NCBI GenBank assembly: GCA_905147135.1
Contig: LR990052.1
Span: forward strand, 17,236,200-17,300,199
Reading direction: 5' to 3'
Source of the DNA: Blastobasis lacticolella
Lineage: Eukaryota > Arthropoda > Insecta > Lepidoptera > Blastobasidae
Length of the DNA stretch: 64,000 nucleotides
How positions within the stretch are numbered: the stretch's first letter is position 1; every line of letters begins with the position of its first letter. The notes under the pieces were generated by a model that was not told the DNA's origin, did not search any database, and worked only from the letters and a program-made list of their open reading frames with translations. The translations under genes were made by a program, and so were the position numbers. Below are positions 47,108-61,000 of this stretch, piece by piece.

Positions 47108-47375
47108 CGACCTGAGTGGTTCAATGGTCAACATCCTCAGCCATCAGCCGGTCTGCCACGCATGAGGTCCCGGGTTCGATTCCCGGCCGGGCAGAAATTG
47201 AAATGATGAATTTTAATTTCTGTTACGGGTCTGGGTGTTCTATTTATAATAAGTATGTATTTAAAAAAGTATTTAAGAACTATATCAGTTATCTAGCACC
47301 CATAGCACAAGCTTTGCTTAGTTTGGGGCTAGATGGCGCTGTGTGAATTTGTCCACAAATTTATTTATTTATTTA
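47108..47375 (+). mobile_element. Full-length tRNA-derived SINE
   Basis: It has a head starting ACGACCTGAGTGGTTCAATG (A-box region) and a B-box GGTTCGATTCC at 47,173. The body runs through 'GCACAAGCTTTGCTTAGTTT' and 'AGATGGCGCTGTGTGAATTT', and the tail is ATTTATTTATTTATTTATT. This is the best-preserved copy of the family in the window. Confidence 0.85.
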
Positions 47376-47470
47376 TTATATTCGATCGAGGGTGTTCGCG
47401 ATTTCAAAAGCCACCAGACGGCGCTCTGAGAAGTAAGGTCCATTGTCATTTGTCATTTATTTATTGCTTC

Positions 47471-48375
47471 CATGGACTTACCACCCAAAGGGACTGCGCA
47501 CTGCTTTGACTAAAACCGGGCAGAGCGAGAGTCACCATCGATAGTCCTGTGTCCCTTTCTAGTGTTGCCACCATTGTCGATGCAAATTCCGAATTACTTT
47601 TATTACTTAGCGCGGACACCGACCTACCGATCAGGGCCAGGCAGAGTCGGACCGAGTGCAATCTGAAGGTCATATTTTCACCAGGGTCCAGCGCAAGGTT
47701 TCCCTGCTACTCGGAAAATATTGGTTCTAGAACACTACTTCCTAGAGTGAAATGATAGCACTCATCTAGATTTACTATGACAGCTTTCAAAGTTAAAGAT
47801 TTTATAACTCGGAACTCGTTGGTCCTAGAACACTAGTTCCGAAAAAGAAATGATAGTGCTCGTCGTAGATCTCAACAAGTACTATCATATCTCTTTAGAA
47901 ACTAGTGTTCTAGAACCAATGGGTTCCGAATTATAACACATTTAAGTTTGACAGCTGTCATTCGAAATGTACTCGTAGATATTGACGAGTACTATCACTT
48001 CTCTTTAGGAACTAGTGTTGTAGGATAAATCGTTACCGAACTCTTTTATCTGTTTTGTGGAACAAAAAGTAGTAGGTTGATAATTATGTCGACTCGACGT
48101 TTGTCGGAGAAACGTTCAGTAGATCAAAAGGTATTTTAACAACTACTTTTCGGTTTGTACGGATTACCCCATACTAATACCAAATTCACGGTAAATATAT
48201 TTCTCCAATAATGGCAACACCAAACATGACACTTGTCAATTTAGAATGACGGTGATTATGCCAATAACATTGTGTTTACACTGTTAGAAAGGGACAAAGG
48301 ACTATCGATGGTGACTCTCGCTCTGCCCGGTTTTAGTCAAAGCAGTGCGCAGTCCCTTTGGGTGGTAAGTCCATG
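47471..48375. mobile_element. 905-bp non-autonomous DNA transposon, 91-bp inverted ends
   Basis: It starts CATGGACTTACCACCCAAAG and ends with the complement. The arms match over 91 bp with one mismatch. The flanking 8-bp repeat ATTGCTTC is perfect (47,463-47,470 and 48,376-48,383). The interior contains several inverted copies of 'CTAGTGTTCTAGAACCAA'-like words and no transposase. An 8-bp target duplication points to the hAT or P superfamily. Confidence 0.92.
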
Positions 48376-48383
48376 ATTGCTTC

Positions 48384-49028
48384 ACATGGTAATATAATAA
48401 CATTGTGAAACTACTGTCATGTTACTAGACAGGCAACTGCTGTAAATTGACAAATAAATTTCGTCAATTGGTATATTTTATTATGAATGACCTCACATCT
48501 CAGTAGCGCGTTATGGAATCGCAAAAACCCTTGTTGTGTTATATTTTTTCTATTTCATTTCATTCCACGGTACCTGGGGCCCCATTTTAGAACCGCTCAC
48601 ATCTTTAATGCCTGTCTTTTCTGTCTCTAGCAAGTAACAACGTACCACAAATACGAAAGAGACCGTCATATACCGAAAGGGGGACACTTCTTAGGTCTTT
48701 CAAATGTTAATCCACAATTTTCATGTAATTATATATGCTACCTAGACTAAGTTCTTTTCCAAAATTTGGGCAACAAACTTCGACAACTCGATTTTCTAGT
48801 ACATCAGTGCGTAAAACGCGGCTAAGGAATGGAACATTTTGCCTGCGAGTGTGTTCCCTGATCAATATAATATGAACGCCTTCAAGGCTAGAGTGAACAG
48901 GCTGTTCCAAGACGGGCATGCTCCATCTTCGTCGTCATCCTTGTCACTTACCAACAGGTGAGAAATCAAATGACAGACATTTTTCTAATATAAAAAAATA
49001 GTATGAAACCACTCACACGCGCCCCCGG
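48384..49028. other. Region 3' of Marf
   Basis: Mostly repeat-like sequence; no gene seen. A minus-strand AATAAA lies at about 48,477-48,482 and could end the Marf transcript. Confidence 0.35.
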
Positions 49029-52000
49029 CTAATCCCTCTTAAGGAAAGCATCGTCAAACAGCTCGAGCTCGTGTCCGAGGTAGTTGGCCTTGTTGCGCAG
49101 TTTCTTCGCCGCCGTCGAAGCGTCGTCGAGCTTCGCCACCGCCGTCCGGACGGTGGTGAGCTCCTCGTCCATCTCCGTGGTCGCTTCGTCGATCAGCCGG
49201 CAGAGACGCGCGAACATCGTTGACAGTTCCCTGGCGGGAAAAGATAGAGGTGATAGTTCCCTGGCGGGAATAGTGTTATAGTAGTTATAGGGGATACTGC
49301 TGTAGGCGTAAACTTGTTATTGGCTCATGAATATCGGTTTTTTAGGATTGGGATTGCTGTAGATTCTCCGAATAATATAAAATGTTTTACAAACATTCGC
49401 ATTTATAATGTTAGTAGAAAGAAGGATTAGGATAGAATGGTCTTCACATATCAAGAACACAGCCAATACCGTTGGCAAAAACCTAATGCCAATCGTTAGG
49501 TTTTTGCCAACGGTATTAGGTGAGCCTCCTAACTGCTTGTTTGTTGGGAGTAATATCCGAAACAATTTTGAAAATTCTTTCGCTAATAAAAACCTACATT
49601 ATTCCCGAGCAACATGCTACCCCATCGCACCACCCCAGTAATAATAGGGTCCCGCTGGATAGTTGAATGTTTACTTCGTTAAGAGATCCGAACTGCACAC
49701 GGATGAAAACCGCGGAATGGAATGGTTAATAATAAACAAACGTATGGCCAGGATACTCACTGCTGCACCTGATGGCTGCAATTGGCCGATGTCAAATCCA
49801 CAATGAGCCGTAGTTTCTTGCTGGCGTGCGCCACGTACTGCTTCTTGAACACGCGCTCCTGCGCACGCGCAGTCCACGTGCACCGCTCGTACGCGTACAG
49901 CGCGCCGTACACGAGACCGGTGACCGCTACCACGCGCCAGCCGACGGTTTTCAGAAGCTGGGGGAAGGGGTGTACGCGTTTAGTTACGTTTGAGATGGGT
50001 GGGGCAAAAGGAGGTGTATAAATGTGTAGGTTTGCTTGTGTGGTGCCAACTCGAATTAGAATTCCAACAGGTGGCGCTACTAAAGTATGAGGTCTTGTTG
50101 CCAAAATTATACAGCCAATGTTGGCAAATAAAATGGCGTTATTTTGGGAGTGACAAGAGATCATATTGGCCTCGCATGTGGCGCCAAATGGTGAGCAAAA
50201 ATACGTCAACCTCCATTATTTTCATTGCACTTCCTTTTTTCTAATTTACAATCAGGTGTTATCCGGATGACCGCATATGATGGATGGATGGATGGGTCAA
50301 CCGTCCACATACCAGTCCTGACAGCAGCAGGCCGCCCATGGTGCCCTGCGAGGTGAGCGCGCCCATCGCGAACCGCGACACCAGCCCCCACTCCTCGGCA
50401 CTGAGGGGGCCTACGCCGGCCGCGCCCGACGCTCGCACCACATCCGTGGGGGTGGGCTGGTTGCTGATCGCTGGCGGGATCTGGAAACCAAGAGTAGAGT
50501 AAAGCCTCGATCACATGCAGCGATTTGTAGCAGCTACTTTCCGCCAGCGAAAATTAGCTTCGTGTGACTGTGCTTGAGCTAAAAATCGCCGAGCGAATTG
50601 TAGCCGCTACAAAGTTGAACATGCTCAATTTTATGACGGCTACAATTAGCCGAACGATAAATAGCTACGTGTGTCCTGTCACAAATTGTTGCTGTTGCTA
50701 AAGTTAGTGCGAGTGAAACAAGTCCCCTAAAAAAATTCTTACAGGTTACTCAGGTCGAAGAAAAATGAGGGAGTATTTTATAACGTCGCATTTGTTCTGC
50801 TAGATCAGCACAGGCCAACCGAATCAATTGTGTTGTTTGTCGACGAACTACTACAGACGACATTTCGACTAGTGGGCACCATTCGAAAGCATGTAGTCGA
50901 CACGGTCACACGGCAGCAGCGGGGGATTTATAGCTGCTACAAATCGCTGCGTATGACCGAGGCTTAAGTAATTTTTTATTGCAAAATGCTTCGCCAAAAT
51001 ATCCCCCGGTTTCAAGAAGTCCCTTTCAATTCGCTTCCATTGGTTAAATTACAGTTGTCGTGAGTCTGAAATCCTCCAGATGTAGCTACCGACGAGGTCT
51101 GATGTCAAAATAAAACCATGTCATTGGCTGCAATGGATCCGACATTTTACAGCAATTATTTCTGTCCACACGGCTGTATTTTGACAAAAGACCTTCTCAT
51201 AATGCCATCTAGTAGATTATAAAAGCCTCATTTCTCTATTAATCTTACGTATTCAGTATTATAAAATTAATGAACTACCGCCGGTTGCTTTTCCATTTTT
51301 TTGCCATGTATCATTTGTGTGAGTATAAACAATAAATAATTTTCATTAATTCATTCATTGATGATGTAGTGCCAATAATATATATTTATTCATTCATTCA
51401 TTCATCCACACCACACACTATTGCCACATACCGGCGTATACTGCGGGGGGTTCTTGAGCGCGATCCTCGCACTGTTCTTCCCCTGGAACCGCTGTATGAG
51501 CGCCGTGATGCCGTACGAGAACCTGAACGCCAGGTCCTCCTGGAAGTCGGCGCAGAGGTTGTCGCAGTTCAGCCTGTAGAGGACTTCGAAGGGCTGCTGG
51601 TGGGGCATTATGCAGGAGGCGGCGGCCGCGCGCTTGTGTACTGGCAGGATGCTGTACATACGCTCTGCGGGGAAAGGAGTCTTGGTTGGTACACGGATGA
51701 TAGCATATCGACTTAGCCAGAATGAGTATAAAAAATAATCATCTTGGCGTTAATGTCCCGGTTGTGCTCTCGAGCACTAGGGCCCGGCGCGCGGCGTCCG
51801 CCTTGACAAAGATCCAGGATTTGGCGATTAGGTATTTACAGTGACCACGAGTACCATCTGACCTCCGTGACCTGGTCAGGTTCCCTGGTAGCAGACAAGG
51901 GGAACCTGACCAGATTGGATCACGGTTGCAAATTCAGGCTGAATTTGCAGGTTTCATTACGATATTTGCCTTCACCGTAAGAACATCTGTTTTAGAGTAT

Positions 52001-55000
52001 TCAACTAATGTACATAACTCGGAAAAGAGACATTGGCCGGCATTACCCAAAATGAGTATAAAAGGAGTTAACATTGTTATACCCGTCTATAGACATAATA
52101 GCTCATCTTATACCGGTTTCAGATAGGTTGATCAGCTGATTATACTAGCAGCGCGGGCAGGCCTCACGCACGATGGACCGACAGCCTGGTTAAGATTGCA
52201 GGCACCAGGATGCGGAAGGCACAGTACCGCCCTGTGGACATCTCTGGGGAAGGCCTATGCCTAGCCAACAGTGTGCGCCCTTCGGCAGATGTGATGAAGA
52301 TGATGATGATTTATATAAGCCCAACATACTCCACATGTCGGTGCAATGCGCGCTTGTACTGTTCAAGGTTGACTCACTCCGACCAAAAGCGCCGAAAAGG
52401 GTGTGTCGCACCATATCTCTCTTTCACTCACCTGCTAGCTCTTTCTGCCATCTCGATTCCGATGTTACTCGATAGTCGCTTCTTCAGGCTCGCGTGTCAG
52501 TGCAACGCTCGCTTGTACTATTGGAAGCTGACACGCTCCGGCCAAGGCCGTATTATACTCGATCTTTCTCCTTTTGCGCGTCATCCATCTCGTTTCCGAT
52601 GTCACTGGACAGGCGTTTCTTCAGTTTGGACCCCAACCCGGACTCTACGTGTCGGTGTAGAGCCCGCTTGTACTGTTCGAGGCTGACTCACTCCGACCGA
52701 AAGCGACTAAAGAGGCGTGTCGCACCATATCTCACTCCTTCACTTACCTGCCATCTCCTTCTGCGCGTCATCCATTTCGTTTTCAATGTCACTCGACAGT
52801 TGCTTATTCAGTCTTAAGCCCAGCCCGGACTCCACATGTCGGAGTAAAGTCCGCTTGCACTGTTCAAGACTATCTCACTCCGACTGAGAGTGGCGAAAAA
52901 GCCGTGTCACACCATATCCCTCTCCCTCACTCACCCGCCATCTCCTTCTGCGCGTCATCCATCTCATTCCCGATGTCACTGGACAGTCGTTTCTTCAGTC
53001 TGGACCCCAATCCGGACTCCACGTGTCGGTGTAGAGCCCGCTTGTACTGTTCGAGGCTGACTCGCTCCGGCCGGAAAGGCGTGTCGAATTCGTCCACTAA
53101 TGCTGACAGCCGCCGGATCTCTTGGGAGAGGGTTAGCGAGACCTGCGGATGTGGTTTAGTGTTAGAGGCAGAAATAGAGATTTTAGAGATTAGAATTTTG
53201 ACTGCAATAGATATTTCAATGCCATTATTAATGAAGATTGTGGCAAGAAAATATGTCAAATTCAAGATGTTACAGCATGAGAATTTGGCTTCTATTCAGA
53301 ATAATACTATCAAACAAAATTTGTTGAGAAACGTCTATTGGCGACTTAAATCCGTTGTCAAAACACGCCGCGCTGTTGGTCAAAATCAGTTGCCCAAAGT
53401 TGACAGTAGGATTTCAGCCAGTCTTGACGACCTGCGTGATTCAATTGATAAACATCTGCCACGCAGAGGTCCCGGATTCGAATTCAAATGATGAATTTTA
53501 ATTTCTGTTATGGGTCTGGTAGTTGTATGTATAATAAGTACATAGGCACCAATAACACAAGCTTTGCTTACTTTAGGACCAGATGTCGCTGTGTGCATAT
53601 ATTTTTTTAGTTACGTGTTATTTTGAGGCTTATCCGTATTCCCCATCACCCGTATCCCTGTGGGCGACTAATTTGACTAAGAATCAAAGATGAATTATCC
53701 TCAGTGCTACCACACACCAACCTTATGTTCGACGCTCTCCACCATCCGAGCGATCTTGTCCTTCATCTGTCTGGTGACGGCCGTCAGCTGCTCCTCAATG
53801 CACGACAGCTGTTCGTGCAACACACGCTGCTTTTCCACGCGAGCCGCTTTCTGGTCTGTCGCCGTGTTGTACACCTGGGGAGTCGAAATAAGTACTTAAG
53901 GGTGGGAATAATGGCTAATGTCAGTCATCAAATTAAGAAGCGAAAAGCGTTAGAGCAAATAAAAACAAAATACAAAAATAGACCTTATACTATGAGCAAT
54001 ACATTCCACTTTGATTTGCTTTCACGCCTTTTGTGTCTGGATTTGGAGGACTGAATTTGAAGGCTCTTTTTAAATCGCACTTTCAAAGTCGAACGGTTAT
54101 CAATTTTGATATTTGGCATAAAAAATGCAATACACACACGGATAAAAATAAGAAATATCAGCGTCATGCATCAATGACGCTGATTTTCCTTATTTTTTAC
54201 AGCCCGCTTCAATTTGATTCGAACATGGGGGCTACCTTGGGAGGGGATTTATAAATTAGACGTTTGTCTGTAGCTTTGTTTATGTGATTCTGTATGTTGC
54301 ATCATAGCTCCTGAACGTATGGACCGTATTGTATGCGGTTCTATTTAAAAGCCAGTGTAATCGAGATAGTTCTTACCATTGTTTCATTAAAATTGGTTCA
54401 GCAGTTTAGAAAATAATAGAGTATATGTAAATTTAGCCGAGGGTTATCCGACTTTTTCCGTAGGTTAGGTTATTATAGCCCCTAACGTGCAAGCGGAGTG
54501 GCATCCTTATTCTACAGTATAATGTAAAGTCGCTTTCCGCGTCTGTCTGTCTCCATATCCAGTAACTCTTCCTAAAGCCGGGGCGGGTCGCTAGTTGTAT
54601 TCAAACGCGCGTTTTCTTTTTCCGAAGCAACTGTCCTATATGACACTAGCAACCACCAGCTCACCTGTTCGAGTATGGCCATCACCTCCATGGCGATGTT
54701 CCTGCCGCGGCGCGAGTGCTGCGCGAACTTGGTCCTGACGGCGGACTGGCTGATGCACTCCTCGAACTTGCGCTCGAAGTCCACGAACTCGAAGTAGCGC
54801 ACCTGGTGGCCTTCTACCAGGATCGGGGCTGGAGGGGGGGACACATCACATTAATAGATCATAATAACACGGTAGTGAGGGGTGTACACTTATGTATGCA
54901 TTTAAACATCACGTTATTCCGTAGTGGAAGAATGCGGGTAGTTGTTAAAACCGATTTCTACGGACACTGTCCAATAAATATTAGTCTCACTAATACGAAG

Positions 55001-58000
55001 TTTGGTTGCGCTTCGTTTTCTATACTATTTGGCGACGACAACTCCACGAACCTTGTGTATATTTCGATATCAATGCTAATTATGACGGAAGACAGCAATT
55101 ACAAACGTGTGCAAGATATGAATATACTAGGAGAGTTTAAAATGCAAGTCGATTGTTGGGCGACCTGCGTAAGCGGGTTACGTGCATGATTCACGATTTA
55201 AAGCATTAAACCGGCCCATTGCAGTTGTGGGCACGGAGCCTTTGGATTTGACAATAGATTTGTGTTATCCCGACGAACCTGAATTGGTGGACTTTAATAA
55301 AATCATGTAAGTTTACACCAGTATGGTTCAATTTCCTATGTGCTGGCGGCCTAAAATCTGGTCTCCCTAAGAATGAAGTTCTGTTGAATGTCATAATACC
55401 AGAATATTGGTTATCTCTTGCAAGCTATTCTAATTCTAAGCTCACCCTAGCGACATTTTGGTGACACGAGGTTTTTGGTCAAAACTGACAGATCCTATTT
55501 TTTGGACGGCCGTACAGCCCAATCCAATTAGCAAGTACTTTTAACAAAGCTGTATTCGAATCGCACCGAATCTACTACGGTGTTCTACTCACACGACACC
55601 GGCTTCTCCCTCTCCCGCATCCTGGTGAGCAGCGCCTCCTTGGCGCTGATGAAGAAGATCCGCTCCTCCGCCTCCTTGGGCGAGCACACGCGCAGCTCGC
55701 GGGACAGAAAGTCCACGCAGCGGTTCGCGTGCTGGGTGCGGACCTATGGGGGCATTGTATTAGTCAACGGGTTTTGGAGAGAACGTGTGGAAGAGCGAGC
55801 GACGCTGTACTATTTCTAATATCCAATCCTGTAATTAAATCCGGATAAGAAAATAGTAAGTCATGTTGTCGGGGCTTAGTCCCGTCCCACGACTCATCGG
55901 GTCACAACAAATTGGAAAGCTAAGCTCCCAGTGACCAGTTGACAGCAGAAAATATTAGAAATTAATAAAATTAATTATTAATCGGCCCGCGCCGATTGGA
56001 ATAAACAGGAAAATACTAGACTGACTGCTAATCAAAGGGATATCCTAGACTTTATTATTAATTTGAGACGATTAAGTTGATATGTCCTGCTTGAGCTCTC
56101 GAGAAAGAGGGTCCGGGTTCCGCCTTGACCATGATCCAGGATTTGGCGATCAGGTAATTACAATGGAGCGACTGCCATCTGACCTCCGTGACCTTGCTAC
56201 CAGGGGAACCTGACCAAATTGGATCATGGTTACAAATTCAGTTGCCTGAATTTGCCGGTTTCATTACGATTTTTTCCCACACCGTAAGACCATCGGTTAG
56301 TATTCAACTCATATACATAACTCAGAAAAGGGTCATTGGTACATGGCCGCAGCCGGATTCGAACCCGAGGTACCGGGTTGGATACTCAACCGCCCGGCTA
56401 CCGACACTCTAAACGACGATTAAGTTGATTATTATCCATTATAGCTAGTGTCAAATAAGAAGAGACTTGGCGGGTCACGTGGTTCGACTTGCGCTGCATA
56501 CGATTACCTGCGCGAAATCCCCTCCACTGCCATTTGACAAGTCTCTTCTTTCGTGACGCGAATCTATTTACTTACTATTTTCTTAACAAGAATGGCGTAT
56601 GTGCAAGTAACTCTGTCTGCCAGTGTGCTAACTTCTCACGGCTAAACTACTGAACCGATATTAATGAACCTCGGGACATTCTTCGGAACCCTGGGACTGA
56701 CATAGGCTATGTGACGTTACATTGCAATTTTTTTTTTTTATGTTATACCGCAGACAAACAGGCATGCGGGCCACCTGATGTAAAGTGGTCACCGCCGCCT
56801 ATGGACATCAGCAACAGCAGGGGAGTCACTGATGCGTTGCCCGCCACTGAAGAGACCTCTAATATACCTCTTGAACGATCCCATATCATAGTCCAAAGGA
56901 AACACTGTGGCTGGGAGCTCATTCCACATCCGAATCGTACGAGCGAGAAACTGAAACTATGAAATCGATCATACGTAATCGCAAAAGTAACAATTTCAAT
57001 CATTGACATCAGAGAATTGTTAGCAACCGATTTACGTAATGAGCAGTTTTCCAATAGGTATCTAAAGCATTCCTAACCACTCACTAGATGGCGCCCCGAC
57101 AATTTTGGTAACTGATAATCGCTTGAAATAGGTTCTTAGCAAACAGGATATAAACACTGGGTACGTTGTATTGGATAATATTGTATTTGTCAATAGTTTT
57201 CAACCATTTTAGAGGATGTAATAATAATCGAACATAGTGCCAACTTCTATAAATATTTCTTTTTACACTTCGTTCAACCTTTAACAGTTATGTTTATATT
57301 AATAAACACTTTATTTTTAAGTTTAGTATTAGTTGACTGCATGAAACCACTGCCACGATCATACAGATTATAAAAAGATTACCAAAATTGTAGGTAGCGC
57401 CATCTATTGATGCTTTTTGTAACAAACTATCAATACCTACTGGAAAACTCCTCATTAGCCTACAGTATTTCGACAAAGGATATTTCCTCAGTACCGCCAT
57501 CTGGTGGGTTTTGGTAACAACCTAATGAGGTTGAATGCAATAGAAAGGGTTCCAGTAAAAACTGAACGGTATACATACTTGATCGAGGTACTCCGGCTCC
57601 GACGCGGACGCGTCCCATCTGTTGTTCAGTATGAATATGTTCGGTTGCGATATCTTCGTCGATACTTTGTGAAAGAAGTTTTTCTCCTGCAAACAACATA
57701 CAGAAATTAGTTTGTCGTTGTTACTTGACATTATATTTAGCTATGTTTGTTACCAACATCGTAAGATAAGATCAATAACAACAGATGGATAACAATTATG
57801 TAATTTCGAAACAGTATCACTTATCCATTGTTTACAACATGCATACGATAGTATCTTTAATTATCAGCATGACTCATGTCACGTAAATGCATTACATCAC
57901 AAGGTGTGTACAACTTGTATCAAACCAATTTTCCAAAAAAATTGAAAAATCGTTTTATAGATAATTTTATGTGGTTTGCTTACAAAACTTAAGCAAAATT

Positions 58001-61000
58001 AGTGACCCATTGTGTGAATACAAAACTGTTCTTTTGTTTGACAGATTAACTTGTACATTTTGTGCGATTGGTGGTTTGTTTACATTGATGGAAAATTAGT
58101 TTGAGATGATATCATAGTTGACTTTCATTTTAGCAAATACGTTAGCATTTTAGAAATAACAGTCAGTCAATCTGACTGAAGCCTTAATTAAAAAACAAGA
58201 ATCAAAAAGTTACGGATTTGAAGACGTATGAATGTATAAGAGGCGAAAGATGTGTCAAGATCGTAGTTTGTGGCACTCAATAGTCTCTGCACACCCCTAT
58301 GAGATACGGGCGTGAGTGTGTATTTACAGAGCGCGCGCGAGTTCATGTCGTTCAAGACCGTTTAACTCGAACGGATTATACAACGCCATCTCACTCGCTC
58401 AAACCGCAACCGAGTGAGATGGCGATGTATCGAGCCTTCAATTATTGCTACTCGAATTATTTAAGCGGTCGTGCCCAATAGACATGAACTAGCAGTTGCA
58501 CAGTATGTACGTATTGTACGATTTGCAATCCGCTTCCACCACGGCAAGAGGTACGTGTCCTCTGCCCACCCTTGTCATTCATTATCATCAACTTGGCGTT
58601 TTGTCTCGTTTCCCGCGCGACACGCGAGGGTCCAGGGTCCGCCCACCCCTGTCATTGTCGCGTCGTTATAACTACTCACCGTAACCATAAGCGTAGACTC
58701 CGCATTCGCAACCAGCACAAACACGTCCGCGTCCAAGCAATACTGGTCGATCCACTCGTCCAGATTCGGCGTGACGTCCACGCCGGGGCTGTCCACCAAA
58801 ACGACGTCGTCTCGGAGAAGGGCGCAGAGCTCCCGCGGCCAGTACACGTGGACTAGAGAGCACTCTTGGAGCCGGGTGGCGCATAGCGCGTGCCCTAGTT
58901 GGCTGACGCTCTGGAAGAGTGGGGGTACAGTCAATATAAAGTGACATGGAGAGGTTTTCCCTGGGGAGTACAACGTGGAGTTCTTTAAGAAAGGGGTTAA
59001 AAGGTTTTTACGGGGTCGGCAACGCGTGGGTGATGCACCTGGTATTGCAAACGTCCATAGGCTGCGGTGACTGCTTACAGGCAGGCCGTAAGCTTGTTTG
59101 CCACCATAGTGGTATAAAAAAAACATATTTATCGGTTTTCACAAAGCTTCCCGTGTTAAAAATATTATATAGCTTACGGCAAGACTGTCAACTGTCAGAA
59201 TATAATTTCAAGGGAAAGTGAAAATACGGTAAGGGTACTTTGGTATATCCGCGAATTCGTTGGTGCAAACTTTGCTAAATTTCTTCCAAATCGATGCATC
59301 GATCGATGATTGTGAAAGACAGACAGTTATTTCATATTTTTCAATATGGCTGGCTGTCTAAACACTGTAGTTTCATTCAAGGCAGTACATTCGTTCTAAT
59401 ACTGTTGTGTAAGCCAATTTGCAAGAAATGGTTATACTTAGATTGGTATATTTCTTGTAGTCGATGATGTAGATTTGCCGCGGCGAATTTTGGAGAAATT
59501 TAATCAATGGAGGAAGATAGCCGACCGAATTTATCGAACAATTATGCAAATTTTAAAACTTTTACGTTATTTTTTTTTATTTTTTTATTAATAATCATCG
59601 GAGTCTTCTACACAGCTTAGACTTCTGGAGTCAACCACGCGTAAAACAAAGGCATTTAGCGACACTTCCCTCTCCCCCCGCCGCAAAGTGACAAGTGTTT
59701 ATAACAAACACGTGCCGCTTCGCTCTCCATTGGTAATTGCTCCATGGTACTAGCTGACCCATCTCCATCTCCCACATCCCGAACCTCACCTGCACATTGA
59801 GCTTCTCCTCAGAGCCGTCGGTGCGCAGGAACGCCTCATCGGTATCCGAACCCTCGACCTGCAGGAAACAGTTGGTGGTGTGCCCGATGCCGCTCGGCAG
59901 GATCTTGTCGTGCAACATCGCGTTTATCACTGTGCTCTTGCCGTTGCTTGTCCTGTGGGCAACGAAATATATTGAATAAGATTGACGGGCATGAGACAGG
60001 GACATCATCTTAAGCTGGCTATACAAGTTCATCCTATCGTCGAATTGGCTTGAAACTGTTAAATGGATCAAGTAGAACTGACCGCGTGTAGGCGTGGATT
60101 TGCATGACAGTTATACTTGAGAGCATATACTTGAGAGTCATTGTTCCCCGATAATTATAACCTTGGGGTCTTCAAATCAAGAGTGAATAGGTATCTTCTA
60201 AGCACGCATTGCAAGCCTATTGATAATCGAAATTCAATGTTGTTTGTTTCAACCGTCCACAGCGAAGTTGAGTTGAAGTATTTTCAAAGTATGACTAAGT
60301 TTTAACAAAGGCAGGCGAAATCCGTCCGTTGATTTAGCGCCGCAATACTGTTTGTAAACAATGGATAGGCAAACCTTGTGGTTGTGGTTTGCCTAACTGG
60401 TTTGGTGGTAACTTGTGCTAATGGCGCCACAAGCGGCAGTGCCCAAAATCTTTTGATTGGTTTGAGTCACGTCAAAACTTGCCATACTTGTCATTTTGAC
60501 AAGTAATTGACCATTGAACAGATTTTAAGCACAGTCTCTAACGTTTGCCACCGCATTCTCACAGCGCTTTTTTGAGTTAAGTCGCAAGAACTATGCTTTG
60601 TCTAAAATAGGATGATAATTTTGACAGCTCACTAATTGTTGGTCTTTGTTTTATAAGATTTATGTTTTTTTTTCGGTAAAATGTACTACTGAAAATGTCG
60701 TACTTCATAGACAGGCCCCGCCCCTTTAGTGAAGTGCTACGAATAACGAATAACAACAGACAATCGAAAATCGATATTGATATAATATAATCAAATATTT
60801 AAAATTAACATTTAGGTAACCTTATTATTTTTTGTAACTAAACTCTTATTCTTTGTTTGGATTTCACCTTAAGAGACCTTTCACAACAACAATTTCGAGT
60901 CACGCGTATTCTACATAATAGGATGACTGACCGAATAGAAATACGCACGTGTCATAATCGTGGTTGTAGAAGGGTTTTTAATGTCGTATTAATAAATTAT

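Noticed and set aside
47108..47200. tRNA gene on the plus strand (also minus at 34,211-34,300 and similar)
   Set aside because: The A- and B-box words are there, but the head runs directly into a shared dispersed body and A/T-rich tail and recurs in many copies; these are SINEs.
49757..50209. 150-codon minus-strand ORF as a separate gene
   Set aside because: Only 49,761-49,957 is coding (Marf exon 12); the rest is the intron read through.
51402..51716. Plus-strand 115-codon ORF
   Set aside because: Antisense to Marf exon 10 and not supported by any motif.
52748..52875. Mutually exclusive alternative exon 9
   Set aside because: Although a donor is kept, three copies have the shared TGA, and none has the upstream half of the exon with its acceptor.
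52210..53491. Plus-strand ORFs of 158 and 195 codons over the Marf exon 9 array
   Set aside because: They are antisense shadows of the exon copies, which explains their repeated [12 protein letters not shown] blocks.
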